Source: CAITNM01 sp037138055
GTDB taxonomy: Bacteria; Pseudomonadota; Alphaproteobacteria; Paracaedibacterales; CAITNM01
Assembly: GCA_037138055.1 (NCBI GenBank)
Contig: JBAXJB010000023.1
Location: forward strand, 1-23,648
Length of the DNA: 23,648 bases
Direction: 5' to 3'
The notes beneath the pieces are model-generated. The model was not told where the DNA came from. It saw only the letters and a list, made by a program, of their open reading frames with translations, and did no database searches. The translations under genes and the position numbers were made by a program. The first letter of the stretch is position 1. Each line of letters begins with the position of its first letter. Positions 9,451 through 16,750 of this stretch are shown in pieces.

Positions 9451-9712
9451 TGTCAATGGACTATTTAGGGATTGACACATAGTTATCCACATTTTTTTTT
9501 CTATTTTTATGAATAGGTTGTATGCAGAAAATTAAATAAAATTTTTTGATAATTTATTTGAAAACCTGCAGAATACAAAGGGATTCAGGGGACTAGCCTG
9601 TTTTTTCAGCAAAGCGAACAGACATGACAGCTGGCCTCAACACGGAACCCTTATCCACGATTTATCCAATGATTTATCCACAGATTTTGGGGATAAGTTA
9701 ATTAATTGTTAA
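9451..9712. other. Candidate replication origin (DnaA-box cluster, AT-rich stretch)
   Basis: The rluA-like/tadA spacer (9389-9770) contains perfect DnaA boxes TTATCCACA at 9483-9491 and 9674-9682, near-matches TTATCCACG at 9651-9659 and TTATCCAAT at 9662-9670, and TTATCCCCA on the - strand at 9688-9696. The right-hand boxes start 11, 12 and 14 bases apart, close to one helical turn. Between the two perfect boxes, 9492-9564 is almost pure A/T, a possible unwinding element. A dyad TGTCAAT/ATTGACA (9451-9457, 9471-9477) lies on the left, and one GANTC site (GATTC, 9582-9586) lies in the middle. The nearest genes diverge from the spacer. A DnaA-regulated promoter or a secondary DnaA-titrating site is the main alternative. 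Confidence 0.6.
9698..9712. promoter_or_regulatory. CtrA-type site TTAA-N7-TTAA
   Basis: TTAA at 9698-9701 and TTAA at 9709-9712 are separated by exactly seven bases, the full consensus for the alphaproteobacterial cell-cycle regulator CtrA. It abuts the last DnaA box and overlaps the predicted tadA -35. Chance occurrence in AT-rich DNA is not negligible; the position is what makes it credible. Confidence 0.4.
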
Positions 9713-9738
9713 CGCTGGGTATTTTGTGCCTGTATAAT
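9709..9738 (+). promoter_or_regulatory. Promoter of tadA
   Basis: A perfect -10 TATAAT at 9733-9738 is preceded, after 18 bases, by TTAACG at 9709-9714 (four of six matches to TTGACA). Predicted transcription would start near 9745, about 25 bases before the tadA ATG. Confidence 0.6.
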
Positions 9739-9770
9739 AAGCTAAATAGTGATTTTTGACAGGTATTTTT

Positions 9771-10202
9771 ATGGACTATATGCGCCAAGCCTTGCAGTTG
9801 GCCAAACACGCCATCCACCATGATGAAGTACCTGTTGGAGCCATTTTAGTGTTAAATGATCATATAATTGCGCAAACCTATAATCAGTGTGTTATGGACT
9901 GCAATTCCCTTCATCATGCAGAAATGTTGGCTATTAATCAGGGCATTGCTCATTTGCAAACGCCGTATTTAAACGAATGCACTCTTTATGTAACCCTGGA
10001 ACCTTGCCCTATGTGCGCAGCAGCTCTTGCCCAAGCTAGAATCGGCAAGCTTGTGTTTGGGGCGTATGACCCCAAAACTGGTGGAGTTGAGCATGGACCC
10101 AAAATTTTTGACCACGCTCATTATAAACCAGAGATCATTGGAGGAGTTTTAGAAAACGAATGTTCCGAACTATTAAGTAATTTTTTTAAAGAGCGACGGT
10201 AG
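9771..10202 (+). CDS. tadA: tRNA adenosine(34) deaminase TadA
   Basis: Deaminates wobble adenosine 34 to inosine in tRNA-Arg(ACG), which allows CGU, CGC and CGA decoding; normally essential in bacteria. The 143-residue protein has the zinc-dependent cytidine-deaminase-fold signature: His49-Ala50-Glu51 (zinc ligand and proton shuttle) and PCPMC with zinc ligands Cys79 and Cys82. The N-terminal part (DEVPVGAILV) and the following ARIGKLVFGAYDPKTGGVEHG are typical of TadA. The ATG at 9771 has AGG at 9761-9763, 7 bases upstream; an in-frame TTG at 9756 is unlikely. Its stop lies 5 bp from the stop of the convergent downstream gene, leaving no room for a terminator between them. Confidence 0.95.
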   Translation: MDYMRQALQLAKHAIHHDEVPVGAILVLNDHIIAQTYNQCVMDCNSLHHAEMLAINQGIAHLQTPYLNECTLYVTLEPCPMCAAALAQARIGKLVFGAYDPKTGGVEHGPKIFDHAHYKPEIIGGVLENECSELLSNFFKERR

Positions 10203-10207
10203 TCGGA

Positions 10208-10993
10208 TCATGATTTTTCAGCTAGAGCCAAGGGTATAAGGTCTCTATACCCAGGCCATTTTAAGAACTCAGGCTCATGAACGCTAAGTTCAAGCAACCT
10301 TTCATCATCAGCCCTAGGTAGCTCTCCGCGCTCTTGATAAACGCTTCTTATATAACTGATCGTATTTTCAAAGGTTTGTTTCATCCAATGGTAGATAGCG
10401 GTTTGCTGATCTGTTGCCAGGCGATCAGATTCCATGATCTTCCTAAACATGGCTTCCTTTGCAACATTCCCTTTTTCAATATTAGGAATGTAGCGTAGTT
10501 TTTCTGACAGTTTTTCTATCTTTACTTTATTTCTATGAAAGCAAATTCCAAGCCCTACAAAAATTGGGTTGTTTTTCAGGTCAATGGCAACTTTGTTAAG
10601 TAGGCTAGAAATCCTGCGTGCTAGCTCTTCATCAACTGAATCTACAAGCAGTGTTTTACTTAAAAGCTCCCTGACTTTATGCACATTGGTTTTTGTATAA
10701 TCAAAAGTCATATCAAGACCACTTATTTCATGCACGTAGTGTTGAAAAATTCCTGTTAAAAAATATTCTCCAAGTTGCATTGCTGTCCACGTGTCACCAG
10801 TGGCGTGAAATAAGCCAATATTTCCTCTCATTGTAGGCGAATGATACAACGAAGAACCAAAAGTTGCTTGCATGGTTTCATCATCTAATTTGGGAAGCTT
10901 TTCTTCACAAGAAGAAGCTGCACTCATTAGAAAATTTGAAAAATTACAAAAAATGAACAACCATGTGAAAATTGCTGTCATATCAAAAACCAT
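10208..10993 (-). CDS. Exported protein of unknown function
   Basis: An unrecognised 261-residue protein. It begins with a hydrophobic stretch (FTWLFIFCNFSNFLMSAASS, about residues 9-28) that looks like a signal peptide; the Cys just after it lacks the Leu/Val/Ile at -3 of a good lipobox, so lipoprotein processing is doubtful. The mature part is soluble and mostly helical, with no motif I know; WTAMQLGEYFLTGIFQHYVHEI (about 68-89) is its most distinctive patch. No convincing ribosome binding site precedes either ATG (10993, or 10981 four codons later), so the start is uncertain by a few residues. It converges on tadA with a 5-bp gap. An exported orphan in a host-associated genome could act in the envelope or host, but nothing in the sequence shows this. 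Confidence 0.75.
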   Translation of the reverse strand: MVFDMTAIFTWLFIFCNFSNFLMSAASSCEEKLPKLDDETMQATFGSSLYHSPTMRGNIGLFHATGDTWTAMQLGEYFLTGIFQHYVHEISGLDMTFDYTKTNVHKVRELLSKTLLVDSVDEELARRISSLLNKVAIDLKNNPIFVGLGICFHRNKVKIEKLSEKLRYIPNIEKGNVAKEAMFRKIMESDRLATDQQTAIYHWMKQTFENTISYIRSVYQERGELPRADDERLLELSVHEPEFLKWPGYRDLIPLALAEKS

Positions 10994-11078
10994 GTTTTAT
11001 TTGCAACTTAATAGTACTTACAGTTTGTAAAATTTTTGTTAACTTGCCAATTTGAACAAAAGTAAAATCATCAATATT

Positions 11079-11107
11079 TTGCAATTTGCTTCAGAACATA
11101 CTATCTT
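11079..11107 (+). promoter_or_regulatory. Possible promoter for the SPOR-RMND1-ccmF run
   Basis: TTGCAA (11079-11084) and TATCTT (11102-11107) are separated by 17 bases, each matching four of six consensus positions, about 50 bases upstream of the SPOR gene ATG. Confidence 0.35.
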
Positions 11108-11156
11108 ATAAAGTAACTGTTTAATTTATCCTGATCTTTTTTGGGGAGCTTTACGA

Positions 11157-12470
11157 ATGTCATTTAGATTTAGGCGTCGCGGAGATGTGAACGAACAATC
11201 ACCTCAACAAGAGCCATTTTTTCAAAACGCAACAGGGCAACAACCTTATGTTGATAGTTCGGCTTACCCTCAAATGGGACAGCCTCAAGGTTTTGATCCA
11301 CGCTTCAATAATGGGTTTGGTCCACAACCATATCCACAGCAGCCTTATGGCATGAACCCTGGCGTTCCTATGCCACCTCAAACACAGCCTTTTTTTAATG
11401 GCAATAACGAAAATTTTTATAATCCGCAGCAACAACCTATGTTGAATCCTGCTCCAAATCAACCCTATGGCATGATGCCTCCGCAAATGCATCCTCAGGC
11501 GCCAAACGCATATATGCATCCTGTGCAAGCAAGCCAGCTTGGCAATTATCAGAACTACCAACAACAAGCTCAGCAAACGCCACAAGGGCAACACCCTGGC
11601 TATGCTCAAGAAGATGTGCGGTCCTTATCATTTTGGCAGGAAACTCAGGCAAATGCTGGTTTCGAAGACCCAGAAAGTGACGCTGAAGCAAATTCACCTA
11701 TTCGCTTACTAGTAGCAGTTGCAGGAGTTGCGTTGATTGCTGGTTTATCATGGTTTGCTTATAAATGGGCGAAATCTCCATCGTCTGATACACCGCCACT
11801 TATTCACGCTGATGCAGGTCCACATAAGGTTTCTCCCGATCATCGCGGAGGTCTAAACATTCCTTACCAAGACAAACTTATTTATGACCGCATTGGCGAT
11901 AATGTGAACGAAGAACCAGTTGAAAGGCTTTTGCCACCACCTGAAATGCCTTCGGACATGTCTCAGCAGCCTATTGATCAGAATCAGCAAACAGTTCAAC
12001 AACAACCGATGCAGACTGATGGACAACAACAAATGCAGCAGCCTATGCAACAGGGGCAAATGCCTCAGCAAGCTATTGCACCACAACAAATGAATACTCA
12101 GCCTCAACAGCAGCAACCAGCAGTTGTTACGACACAACCTGCTGCAACTCCAGCACCTGTTGCTGCGCAATCAACTGCTATAGAAATTGAGCCTGAAATC
12201 ATTAAAAAACCAAAGCCAGAAGCAACCATTAAAGGTACTTACTTTGTGCAAATGGCAACGGTTAAATCTGAAGAAGCTGCTTTGCGAGAATGGAAACGTT
12301 TACAAGCAAAACATAATCTAAAGGGCATGAAGTCTCAAATTAAAGAATCTGAAACAACCGATGGCGACACAGTTTTCCGCCTGCTTATGGGGCCTTTTGA
12401 AGAAAAAGTAAAAGCTCAAAAATATGCAGTGAAAATGGATGGCACCAAAGTTGTTCATATTGCTGAGTAG
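11157..12470 (+). CDS. SPOR-domain inner-membrane protein
   Basis: A 437-residue type II membrane protein that probably binds denuded septal peptidoglycan. The ATG at 11157 has GGGGAG 8 bases upstream. Order: a short basic start (FRFRRRGD), a low-complexity Pro/Gln/Asn/Met-rich cytoplasmic region (about 10-160), one membrane helix near residues 182-206 (RLLVAVAGVALIAGLSWFAY), a Gln-rich periplasmic linker (about 260-345), and a C-terminal SPOR domain from about 359 (GTYFVQMATVKSEEAA ... VFRLLMGPFEEKVKAQKYA). The architecture matches FtsN-like and other SPOR proteins; FtsN itself cannot be claimed because the cytoplasmic tail is unusually long and compositionally biased. It lies 7 bp upstream of the RMND1/DUF155 gene, so co-transcription is likely. 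The long Gln runs could be prone to expansion. Confidence 0.88.
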   Translation: MSFRFRRRGDVNEQSPQQEPFFQNATGQQPYVDSSAYPQMGQPQGFDPRFNNGFGPQPYPQQPYGMNPGVPMPPQTQPFFNGNNENFYNPQQQPMLNPAPNQPYGMMPPQMHPQAPNAYMHPVQASQLGNYQNYQQQAQQTPQGQHPGYAQEDVRSLSFWQETQANAGFEDPESDAEANSPIRLLVAVAGVALIAGLSWFAYKWAKSPSSDTPPLIHADAGPHKVSPDHRGGLNIPYQDKLIYDRIGDNVNEEPVERLLPPPEMPSDMSQQPIDQNQQTVQQQPMQTDGQQQMQQPMQQGQMPQQAIAPQQMNTQPQQQQPAVVTTQPAATPAPVAAQSTAIEIEPEIIKKPKPEATIKGTYFVQMATVKSEEAALREWKRLQAKHNLKGMKSQIKESETTDGDTVFRLLMGPFEEKVKAQKYAVKMDGTKVVHIAE

Positions 12471-12477
12471 ATAATTT

Positions 12478-13269
12478 ATGCGTTGTGCATCTTACTGTGC
12501 TGGTCACGCCTACGATATAGCCGAGGCTTTTCAAATCTTAAAGCCAAAAGCAGTGACTGCACAACTATATGATGAAGTCGTTTTTCTATCCATGGGTTCA
12601 GAGCACACTATGTGTATTTTTGCCTATGGTGCCGTTGTTTTTTGGGGCTACACAGTTGCTGAAGAACGTGCTGCTTTAAGTGAATTGTTGCCCTTTTTAA
12701 AAACCCCTTTAGCAAAAATTCAAGAAGATACCTTTGTTTTTGAGTACGGCGTTGAAACGCTTATTGATGAAGAAGAAGACCGTATGATTCTTCAATCAGA
12801 AGATCCTTTATTAAAAATTTCACTATCGTATGGTTTATCCCAATCTGCAAAACTTGCAGCGTTTGAACATGAAATTGACATGACCATTCAACGCACTAGG
12901 CACATGCCAGCGGAACTCGCTGAAAAGGGCAAAATCAGCTTATCCCGTAAAAAGATATCTCAGCATATTGGCAAACTATTTAGCCAGAAAAACTCAATTA
13001 ACCTTGAATCATTCGCGCTTGATACCCCGGAATTCTTTTGGAAGCGCCCGCGTTATGAGCCCTTTTACCAACTTGCTGTTGAGTTTCTAGACATTCAAGT
13101 TCGCCTGAATATTTTAAACAGTAAGCTCAACGTTGTGCATGAACTATACGAAATTTTAAGCAACGAACTTAAACATGCCCATTCTTCATTTCTAGAGTGG
13201 GTGATCATCATTCTAATTATGGTCGAGGTCTTGATTTCAATCCTCAAAGACTTCCTTCGATGGATTTAG
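12478..13269 (+). CDS. RMND1/YagE (DUF155) family protein
   Basis: A 263-residue member of the family that includes yeast Rmd1/Sif2 and mitochondrial RMND1. Recognised by CASYCAGHAYDI near the N-terminus, IFAYGAVVFWGY (about 48-59), LSYGLSQSAKLAAFE (about 117-131) and DTPEFFWKRP (about 182-191), with a C-terminal membrane anchor at about 238-258 (FLEWVIIILIMVEVLISI). Human RMND1 supports mitochondrial translation; bacterial members have no established function. The start is set by the family's conserved N-terminus; its ribosome binding site is weak, so it may be translationally coupled to the SPOR gene 7 bp upstream. Its stop overlaps the ccmF start by 10 bp, indicating tight coupling with cytochrome c biogenesis. 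Confidence 0.88.
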   Translation: MRCASYCAGHAYDIAEAFQILKPKAVTAQLYDEVVFLSMGSEHTMCIFAYGAVVFWGYTVAEERAALSELLPFLKTPLAKIQEDTFVFEYGVETLIDEEEDRMILQSEDPLLKISLSYGLSQSAKLAAFEHEIDMTIQRTRHMPAELAEKGKISLSRKKISQHIGKLFSQKNSINLESFALDTPEFFWKRPRYEPFYQLAVEFLDIQVRLNILNSKLNVVHELYEILSNELKHAHSSFLEWVIIILIMVEVLISILKDFLRWI

Positions 13270-15038
13270 CCCAATTTAGCAACCCCATCATCCTTCTTAC
13301 TTTTTTAATTGATGCCCTGTTCGGGTTTCTAGCAATTGTTCTGGTCAAAAAAATCTTCGCCAAGCAAAATACACACCTGCGTGCACCATTTTATATATGC
13401 GCATTCGCCATTGGCGTGCTTTTGTTTTTCTACCTGACTAGCACCACAACCATTGCCAACGTTTGGTTGAATTCCAATGTGCACACGCCGCTGCTTTATA
13501 AAATTGCCGGGGTTTGGGGTAATCATGAAGGTTCAATGTTATTGTTCTTCACGTTTTTAACCGCCTGGGCCACGCTTTTGCGCAATAACGAAGCTATTCG
13601 CTTAGCAGCATTTGTACTGCTGGTAATTGGCGGATACGTTTATTTATGTGCAAACCCTTTTGCAATTTTAGCAATCAAAGCCGCAGCAGGGCAGGACCTG
13701 AACCCCGCCCTTCAAAACCCCTATTTAGCAATCCACCCCCCCATTTTATACGCGGGCCAAACCTTGTGTTTTGTGTTGTGGGTTTGGGCATGTGTTGCGC
13801 CTAATCATCCGCGTATTCCGTTTTACACTCGTGTGTGTTTTGGCTTAGTTACATTGGGTTTAATTTTAGGCGCACGCTGGGCTTATGGCGAACTAGGGTG
13901 GGGCGGTTTCTGGTTTTGGGACCCGGTTGAAACAGTATCACTATTCCCATGGTTAGCTATTGCCGCGGCCGTGCATGCTAATAAACCACGAACATGTCTG
14001 CTGATTGCTTTTCCTATGGTTATGCTGGGGTTAACGTTAGTGCGCTCTGGTGTGCTTGTGTCAGTACACAGTTTCGGATTTGACCCCTATAACGGCATTT
14101 GGCTTGGGGCTTGCACCCTTGCGGTTAGTGGTGTTTCTATTTTGATGTCATTCACTGGATCCTATGGTCAAGCCATAGGAAAACTAAAGAAGATAACTCC
14201 CGCAGTTTTCCCGCGACTTGATCGCGGGATCCAGTTCTATAAATTCCGTTCACTCATTCCCATCGGTTTCCTTATTATCCTCGCAACCCTATGCGCTTTG
14301 ATTCTAGTCCCGGTCATGGCGAAAATCTGCCTGACCCAAGACATCGCGATTGACGAAACCTTTTTCCACTACTACATCAACCCCTGCCTATTAGGCCTAC
14401 TTGTTTTCGCTAGCTTCGCACCCTACAGGAAAGCCCATTGGTGGAGCCTGCTATGCGCCGCTCTTTGCACCATCCTTTGGTGCATGACCGTGCAATCCCA
14501 TTTCAACATGCTTGCCACCTGCGCCGCCCTTGTCGGTTTTTGGGTGTGTCTTAGCACCCTCAACCATGTAAAACAGATCTTTTCAAAGGGATTCGTCGCC
14601 GCACACCTTGGCATAGGACTATGCATTTTAGGGGCCAGTCACGCTGAAATATTCACCAGCAAACAAGAATTTAACATCAGTAATTTGCCACCAAAATTTG
14701 CGTCACACGTACTTCAATACATATCCAAAACGGTGGTTGAAACCACGCAAGTGACCAAAGAAACCCTCACTTTTTTAGTGGATGGAAAACCACTTACCTC
14801 ACAGCGTCAGCATTTTCACATAAGCCGAGTGACCAAGCACCAACCTGCCTGGGTAAGGGTAAACTTTGACCACATTCACGCCACCGTTTTCATGGACGGT
14901 TCCACCTGGAAAGTTGAGCTGATGCACAAACCTCTTATCAGCATATTTTGGCTAGGTTTACTGTTTGTGCTCATGGGCATTTTGGTGAGTATTAAAGGGT
15001 TTCAAGCCGCAGCTCTTAAGCCAACATCGACCGAGTGA
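13260..15038 (+). CDS. ccmF: Cytochrome c heme lyase subunit CcmF
   Basis: System I cytochrome c maturation: CcmF, with CcmH, attaches heme delivered by CcmE to apocytochrome c in the periplasm. The 592-residue multi-helix protein shows WGNHEGSMLLF (about 86-96), the periplasmic-His motif HPPILYAG (about 158-165), the tryptophan-rich WWD motif WGGFWFWDPVE (about 213-223) and the second His in VSVHSFGFDP (near 268). It ends in the typical last membrane helix. It is somewhat shorter than E. coli CcmF (about 647), mainly in the C-terminal periplasmic part. The ATG at 13260 overlaps the preceding stop; the frame upstream to 13197 lies within the RMND1 gene. Two oddities: an in-frame palindromic insertion at about residues 314-325, and a C-ending codon bias after it. 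The 3' end overlaps the convergent MFS gene by 37 bp. No other ccm gene is in the window. Confidence 0.93.
   Translation: MDLAQFSNPIILLTFLIDALFGFLAIVLVKKIFAKQNTHLRAPFYICAFAIGVLLFFYLTSTTTIANVWLNSNVHTPLLYKIAGVWGNHEGSMLLFFTFLTAWATLLRNNEAIRLAAFVLLVIGGYVYLCANPFAILAIKAAAGQDLNPALQNPYLAIHPPILYAGQTLCFVLWVWACVAPNHPRIPFYTRVCFGLVTLGLILGARWAYGELGWGGFWFWDPVETVSLFPWLAIAAAVHANKPRTCLLIAFPMVMLGLTLVRSGVLVSVHSFGFDPYNGIWLGACTLAVSGVSILMSFTGSYGQAIGKLKKITPAVFPRLDRGIQFYKFRSLIPIGFLIILATLCALILVPVMAKICLTQDIAIDETFFHYYINPCLLGLLVFASFAPYRKAHWWSLLCAALCTILWCMTVQSHFNMLATCAALVGFWVCLSTLNHVKQIFSKGFVAAHLGIGLCILGASHAEIFTSKQEFNISNLPPKFASHVLQYISKTVVETTQVTKETLTFLVDGKPLTSQRQHFHISRVTKHQPAWVRVNFDHIHATVFMDGSTWKVELMHKPLISIFWLGLLFVLMGILVSIKGFQAAALKPTSTE
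14198..14234 (+). repeat. Palindromic element inserted in frame in ccmF
   Basis: TCCCGCGA (14209-14216) and TCGCGGGA (14222-14229) form an 8-bp GC-rich stem around a CTTGA loop. In the ccmF frame it encodes PAVFPRLDRGIQ, a hydrophilic patch between two membrane helices that CcmF proteins do not normally have. The pattern recalls the palindromic repeats known to insert into rickettsial and other alphaproteobacterial genes. Exact element boundaries cannot be set by eye. Confidence 0.7.
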
Positions 15039-16351
15039 TTTTGACCAAACTCAAGCTTTTCAAAATGTCGAATGCCGATGAAAAATCCTGCTATAGCTGG
15101 CAAGAAAACAACCCATAGCCCCCAGGTGCCAAACCATTCTGTTAGGTAAATTAACCCAAAAGAGGTGACAATATACATTGCTCCTCTTGAAATAGCATGA
15201 GAAAAGCTCGCGTAAGTGTATCGCTTTAAGATAGGTAAATGGGATAAAAATACTGGTACACCAGGGGTGCTGTTCATTGCAATGCCAACACTGACTGCTT
15301 GAATAAAAAATATGTGCAGTGGCGTACTTGCTTGCATCAGCAAAAGTGGCATCGCTAAAATAAAAACAAAAAACAGCATCGCTTTCACTTTCAAAATTTT
15401 CAAAGGGTGAACCCTATAACTTAAGTAAGCAACAAACCCAAGACTTACCAGTTGCACAAGCGTTACTTTTAGATTTTGATGAATGATTTGTTGAGCTGTG
15501 CATCCCATTGATTTCAGTATGTTTGCACAATATACAATCGAAAAATAAAAGCAAATGGGCGAACAGCACTGGATTATAAAAAGAAAAAAGGTTGATTTTT
15601 TATAATCATTTTTTATGTCATCATTATGTTCATATAAGATAGTATCTCTAAGCTTTTTTTTGGTTTTTTCAGCTTCATTTTTATTTGTAATTAAGGCGGC
15701 ATTCTTCAATCGCCTTTTCATGTCAGCAAACTCCGGAGTTTCTCGTAACCTAGTGCGTGCTATTGAACCAACTGCAGCAATGCCTGATCCAATCCAAAAT
15801 GCTAATCTCCAGTTCATTTCAAATGAAGTAAAGGCCGATGCCACAACAAGTGCCATAACCGTACCCGCTACAGATGCCACCGCAATAAAGGCCACAACGG
15901 GGTACCGCATTGGTTTTGCAGTGGTTTCGGTAAGGTAAATTTCAGCACCTACAATTTCACCCATTGAAGCCACACCTTGAATCATTCGGCAAATAGTAAT
16001 TACCCATGCGGCTGATATGCCAATTTGCGCATAGGTTGGTAAATTAGCCATTACCAGCGATGATAACGACATCAACAAAGTGGTGATAATCACTGTAGAT
16101 TTTCGCCCAATGTTATCGCCAAGATATCCAAAAATTAAGGCACCAAATGGTCTTAATACAAAGGTTGAACAAAACGCAAAAGCCGATAATAAAGCCGCCG
16201 TGTGTGGATCTGTCTTTGGAAAGAACAATTCATTCAGTAAAACTGCCATATGCACATATAGCATTAAGTCGAAATATTCCAAGAAGGTGCCAATTTGTAG
16301 CAACCCAATTGATTCTTTTTGCCCTTTTGTTAATGAAGAAAATAGGCCCAT
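15002..16351 (-). CDS. MFS transporter, ProP-like metabolite:H+ symporter family
   Basis: A 449-residue, 12-helix secondary carrier of the inner membrane. The loop 2-3 signature GDNIGRK (residues 78-84), the preceding VLRPFGALIFGYLG, and RMIQGVASMGEIVGAE (122-137) place it in the metabolite:H+ symporter group that includes proline/betaine ProP, a family expanded in intracellular alphaproteobacteria. A Lys/Glu-rich cytoplasmic loop of about 50 residues separates the halves (around 205-255). The substrate cannot be predicted. The ATG at 16351 has only a weak ribosome binding site. Its last 11 codons and stop lie inside the end of ccmF on the opposite strand, a 37-bp tail-to-tail overlap with no terminator. 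Confidence 0.9.
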   Translation of the reverse strand: MGLFSSLTKGQKESIGLLQIGTFLEYFDLMLYVHMAVLLNELFFPKTDPHTAALLSAFAFCSTFVLRPFGALIFGYLGDNIGRKSTVIITTLLMSLSSLVMANLPTYAQIGISAAWVITICRMIQGVASMGEIVGAEIYLTETTAKPMRYPVVAFIAVASVAGTVMALVVASAFTSFEMNWRLAFWIGSGIAAVGSIARTRLRETPEFADMKRRLKNAALITNKNEAEKTKKKLRDTILYEHNDDIKNDYKKSTFFLFIIQCCSPICFYFSIVYCANILKSMGCTAQQIIHQNLKVTLVQLVSLGFVAYLSYRVHPLKILKVKAMLFFVFILAMPLLLMQASTPLHIFFIQAVSVGIAMNSTPGVPVFLSHLPILKRYTYASFSHAISRGAMYIVTSFGLIYLTEWFGTWGLWVVFLPAIAGFFIGIRHFEKLEFGQNHSVDVGLRAAA

Positions 16352-16555
16352 AGCATCACTTATTAAAAATTAGAAACCTGAGGCAATCTATAAGCACTTT
16401 TTCTTATGGAATCTAAGTGAAAAATTTTTCATTTTAGACCTTGAATTATTTTCAAAACTCGCGTGACAATACAAAAATATAAATTATGAAAGTCAGTTCG
16501 TTGATGCAGCAGAATAATACGGCTTTCTCACTTAAGAAAAATTTGGAGGGTAAGC

Positions 16556-16726
16556 ATGGAAACTCAAGAACTTATTAAATTAGCAGCTATCTTTGGCTTG
16601 GTTGTGTTTCTCTTGAATCTTTCCCCTGCAATTAAGCGTAATACAAAGAAATTGGGCAAGCTAAAACACATTAAAATGAAAAAGTACAAAATGTGGAAAG
16701 GTCAGCGCAAACGCGTGAAGTCCTAA
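16556..16726 (+). CDS. Small basic single-helix membrane protein (56 residues)
   Basis: A short frame from ATG 16556 to TAA 16724-16726, behind an excellent ribosome binding site GGAGGG at 16545-16550, 5 bases upstream. The product starts METQELIKLA, has one hydrophobic helix (about residues 9-24, AAIFGLVVFLLNLSPA), then a strongly basic tail of about 30 residues with many Lys and Arg. The layout predicts an inner-membrane peptide with its basic tail in the cytoplasm, perhaps binding nucleic acid or phospholipid. I do not recognise a family. It stands alone between the divergent MFS gene and the convergent toxin gene. The ribosome binding site and clean open frame argue that it is real. Confidence 0.65.
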   Translation: METQELIKLAAIFGLVVFLLNLSPAIKRNTKKLGKLKHIKMKKYKMWKGQRKRVKS

Positions 16727-16750
16727 AATCAAATTCGAATCTTTATAATT

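Noticed and set aside
9451..9477. Divergent TTGACA pair in the origin-like spacer taken as two promoters
   Set aside because: The rightward one is followed by a T-run instead of a -10, and the leftward one has only a three-of-six -10, so neither is called a promoter.
11199..12170. Three open frames on the - strand opposite the SPOR gene
   Set aside because: Arg/Leu-rich products with no start signals; shadows of the Pro/Gln-rich coding region.
15615..16373. Open frames on the + strand opposite the MFS gene
   Set aside because: The - strand frame has clear family motifs; these are complementary shadows.
16418..16431. Perfect palindrome TGAAAAATTTTTCA upstream of the small membrane peptide
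   Set aside because: A pure A/T core of this size is common by chance in AT-rich spacers and has no second copy that I see.
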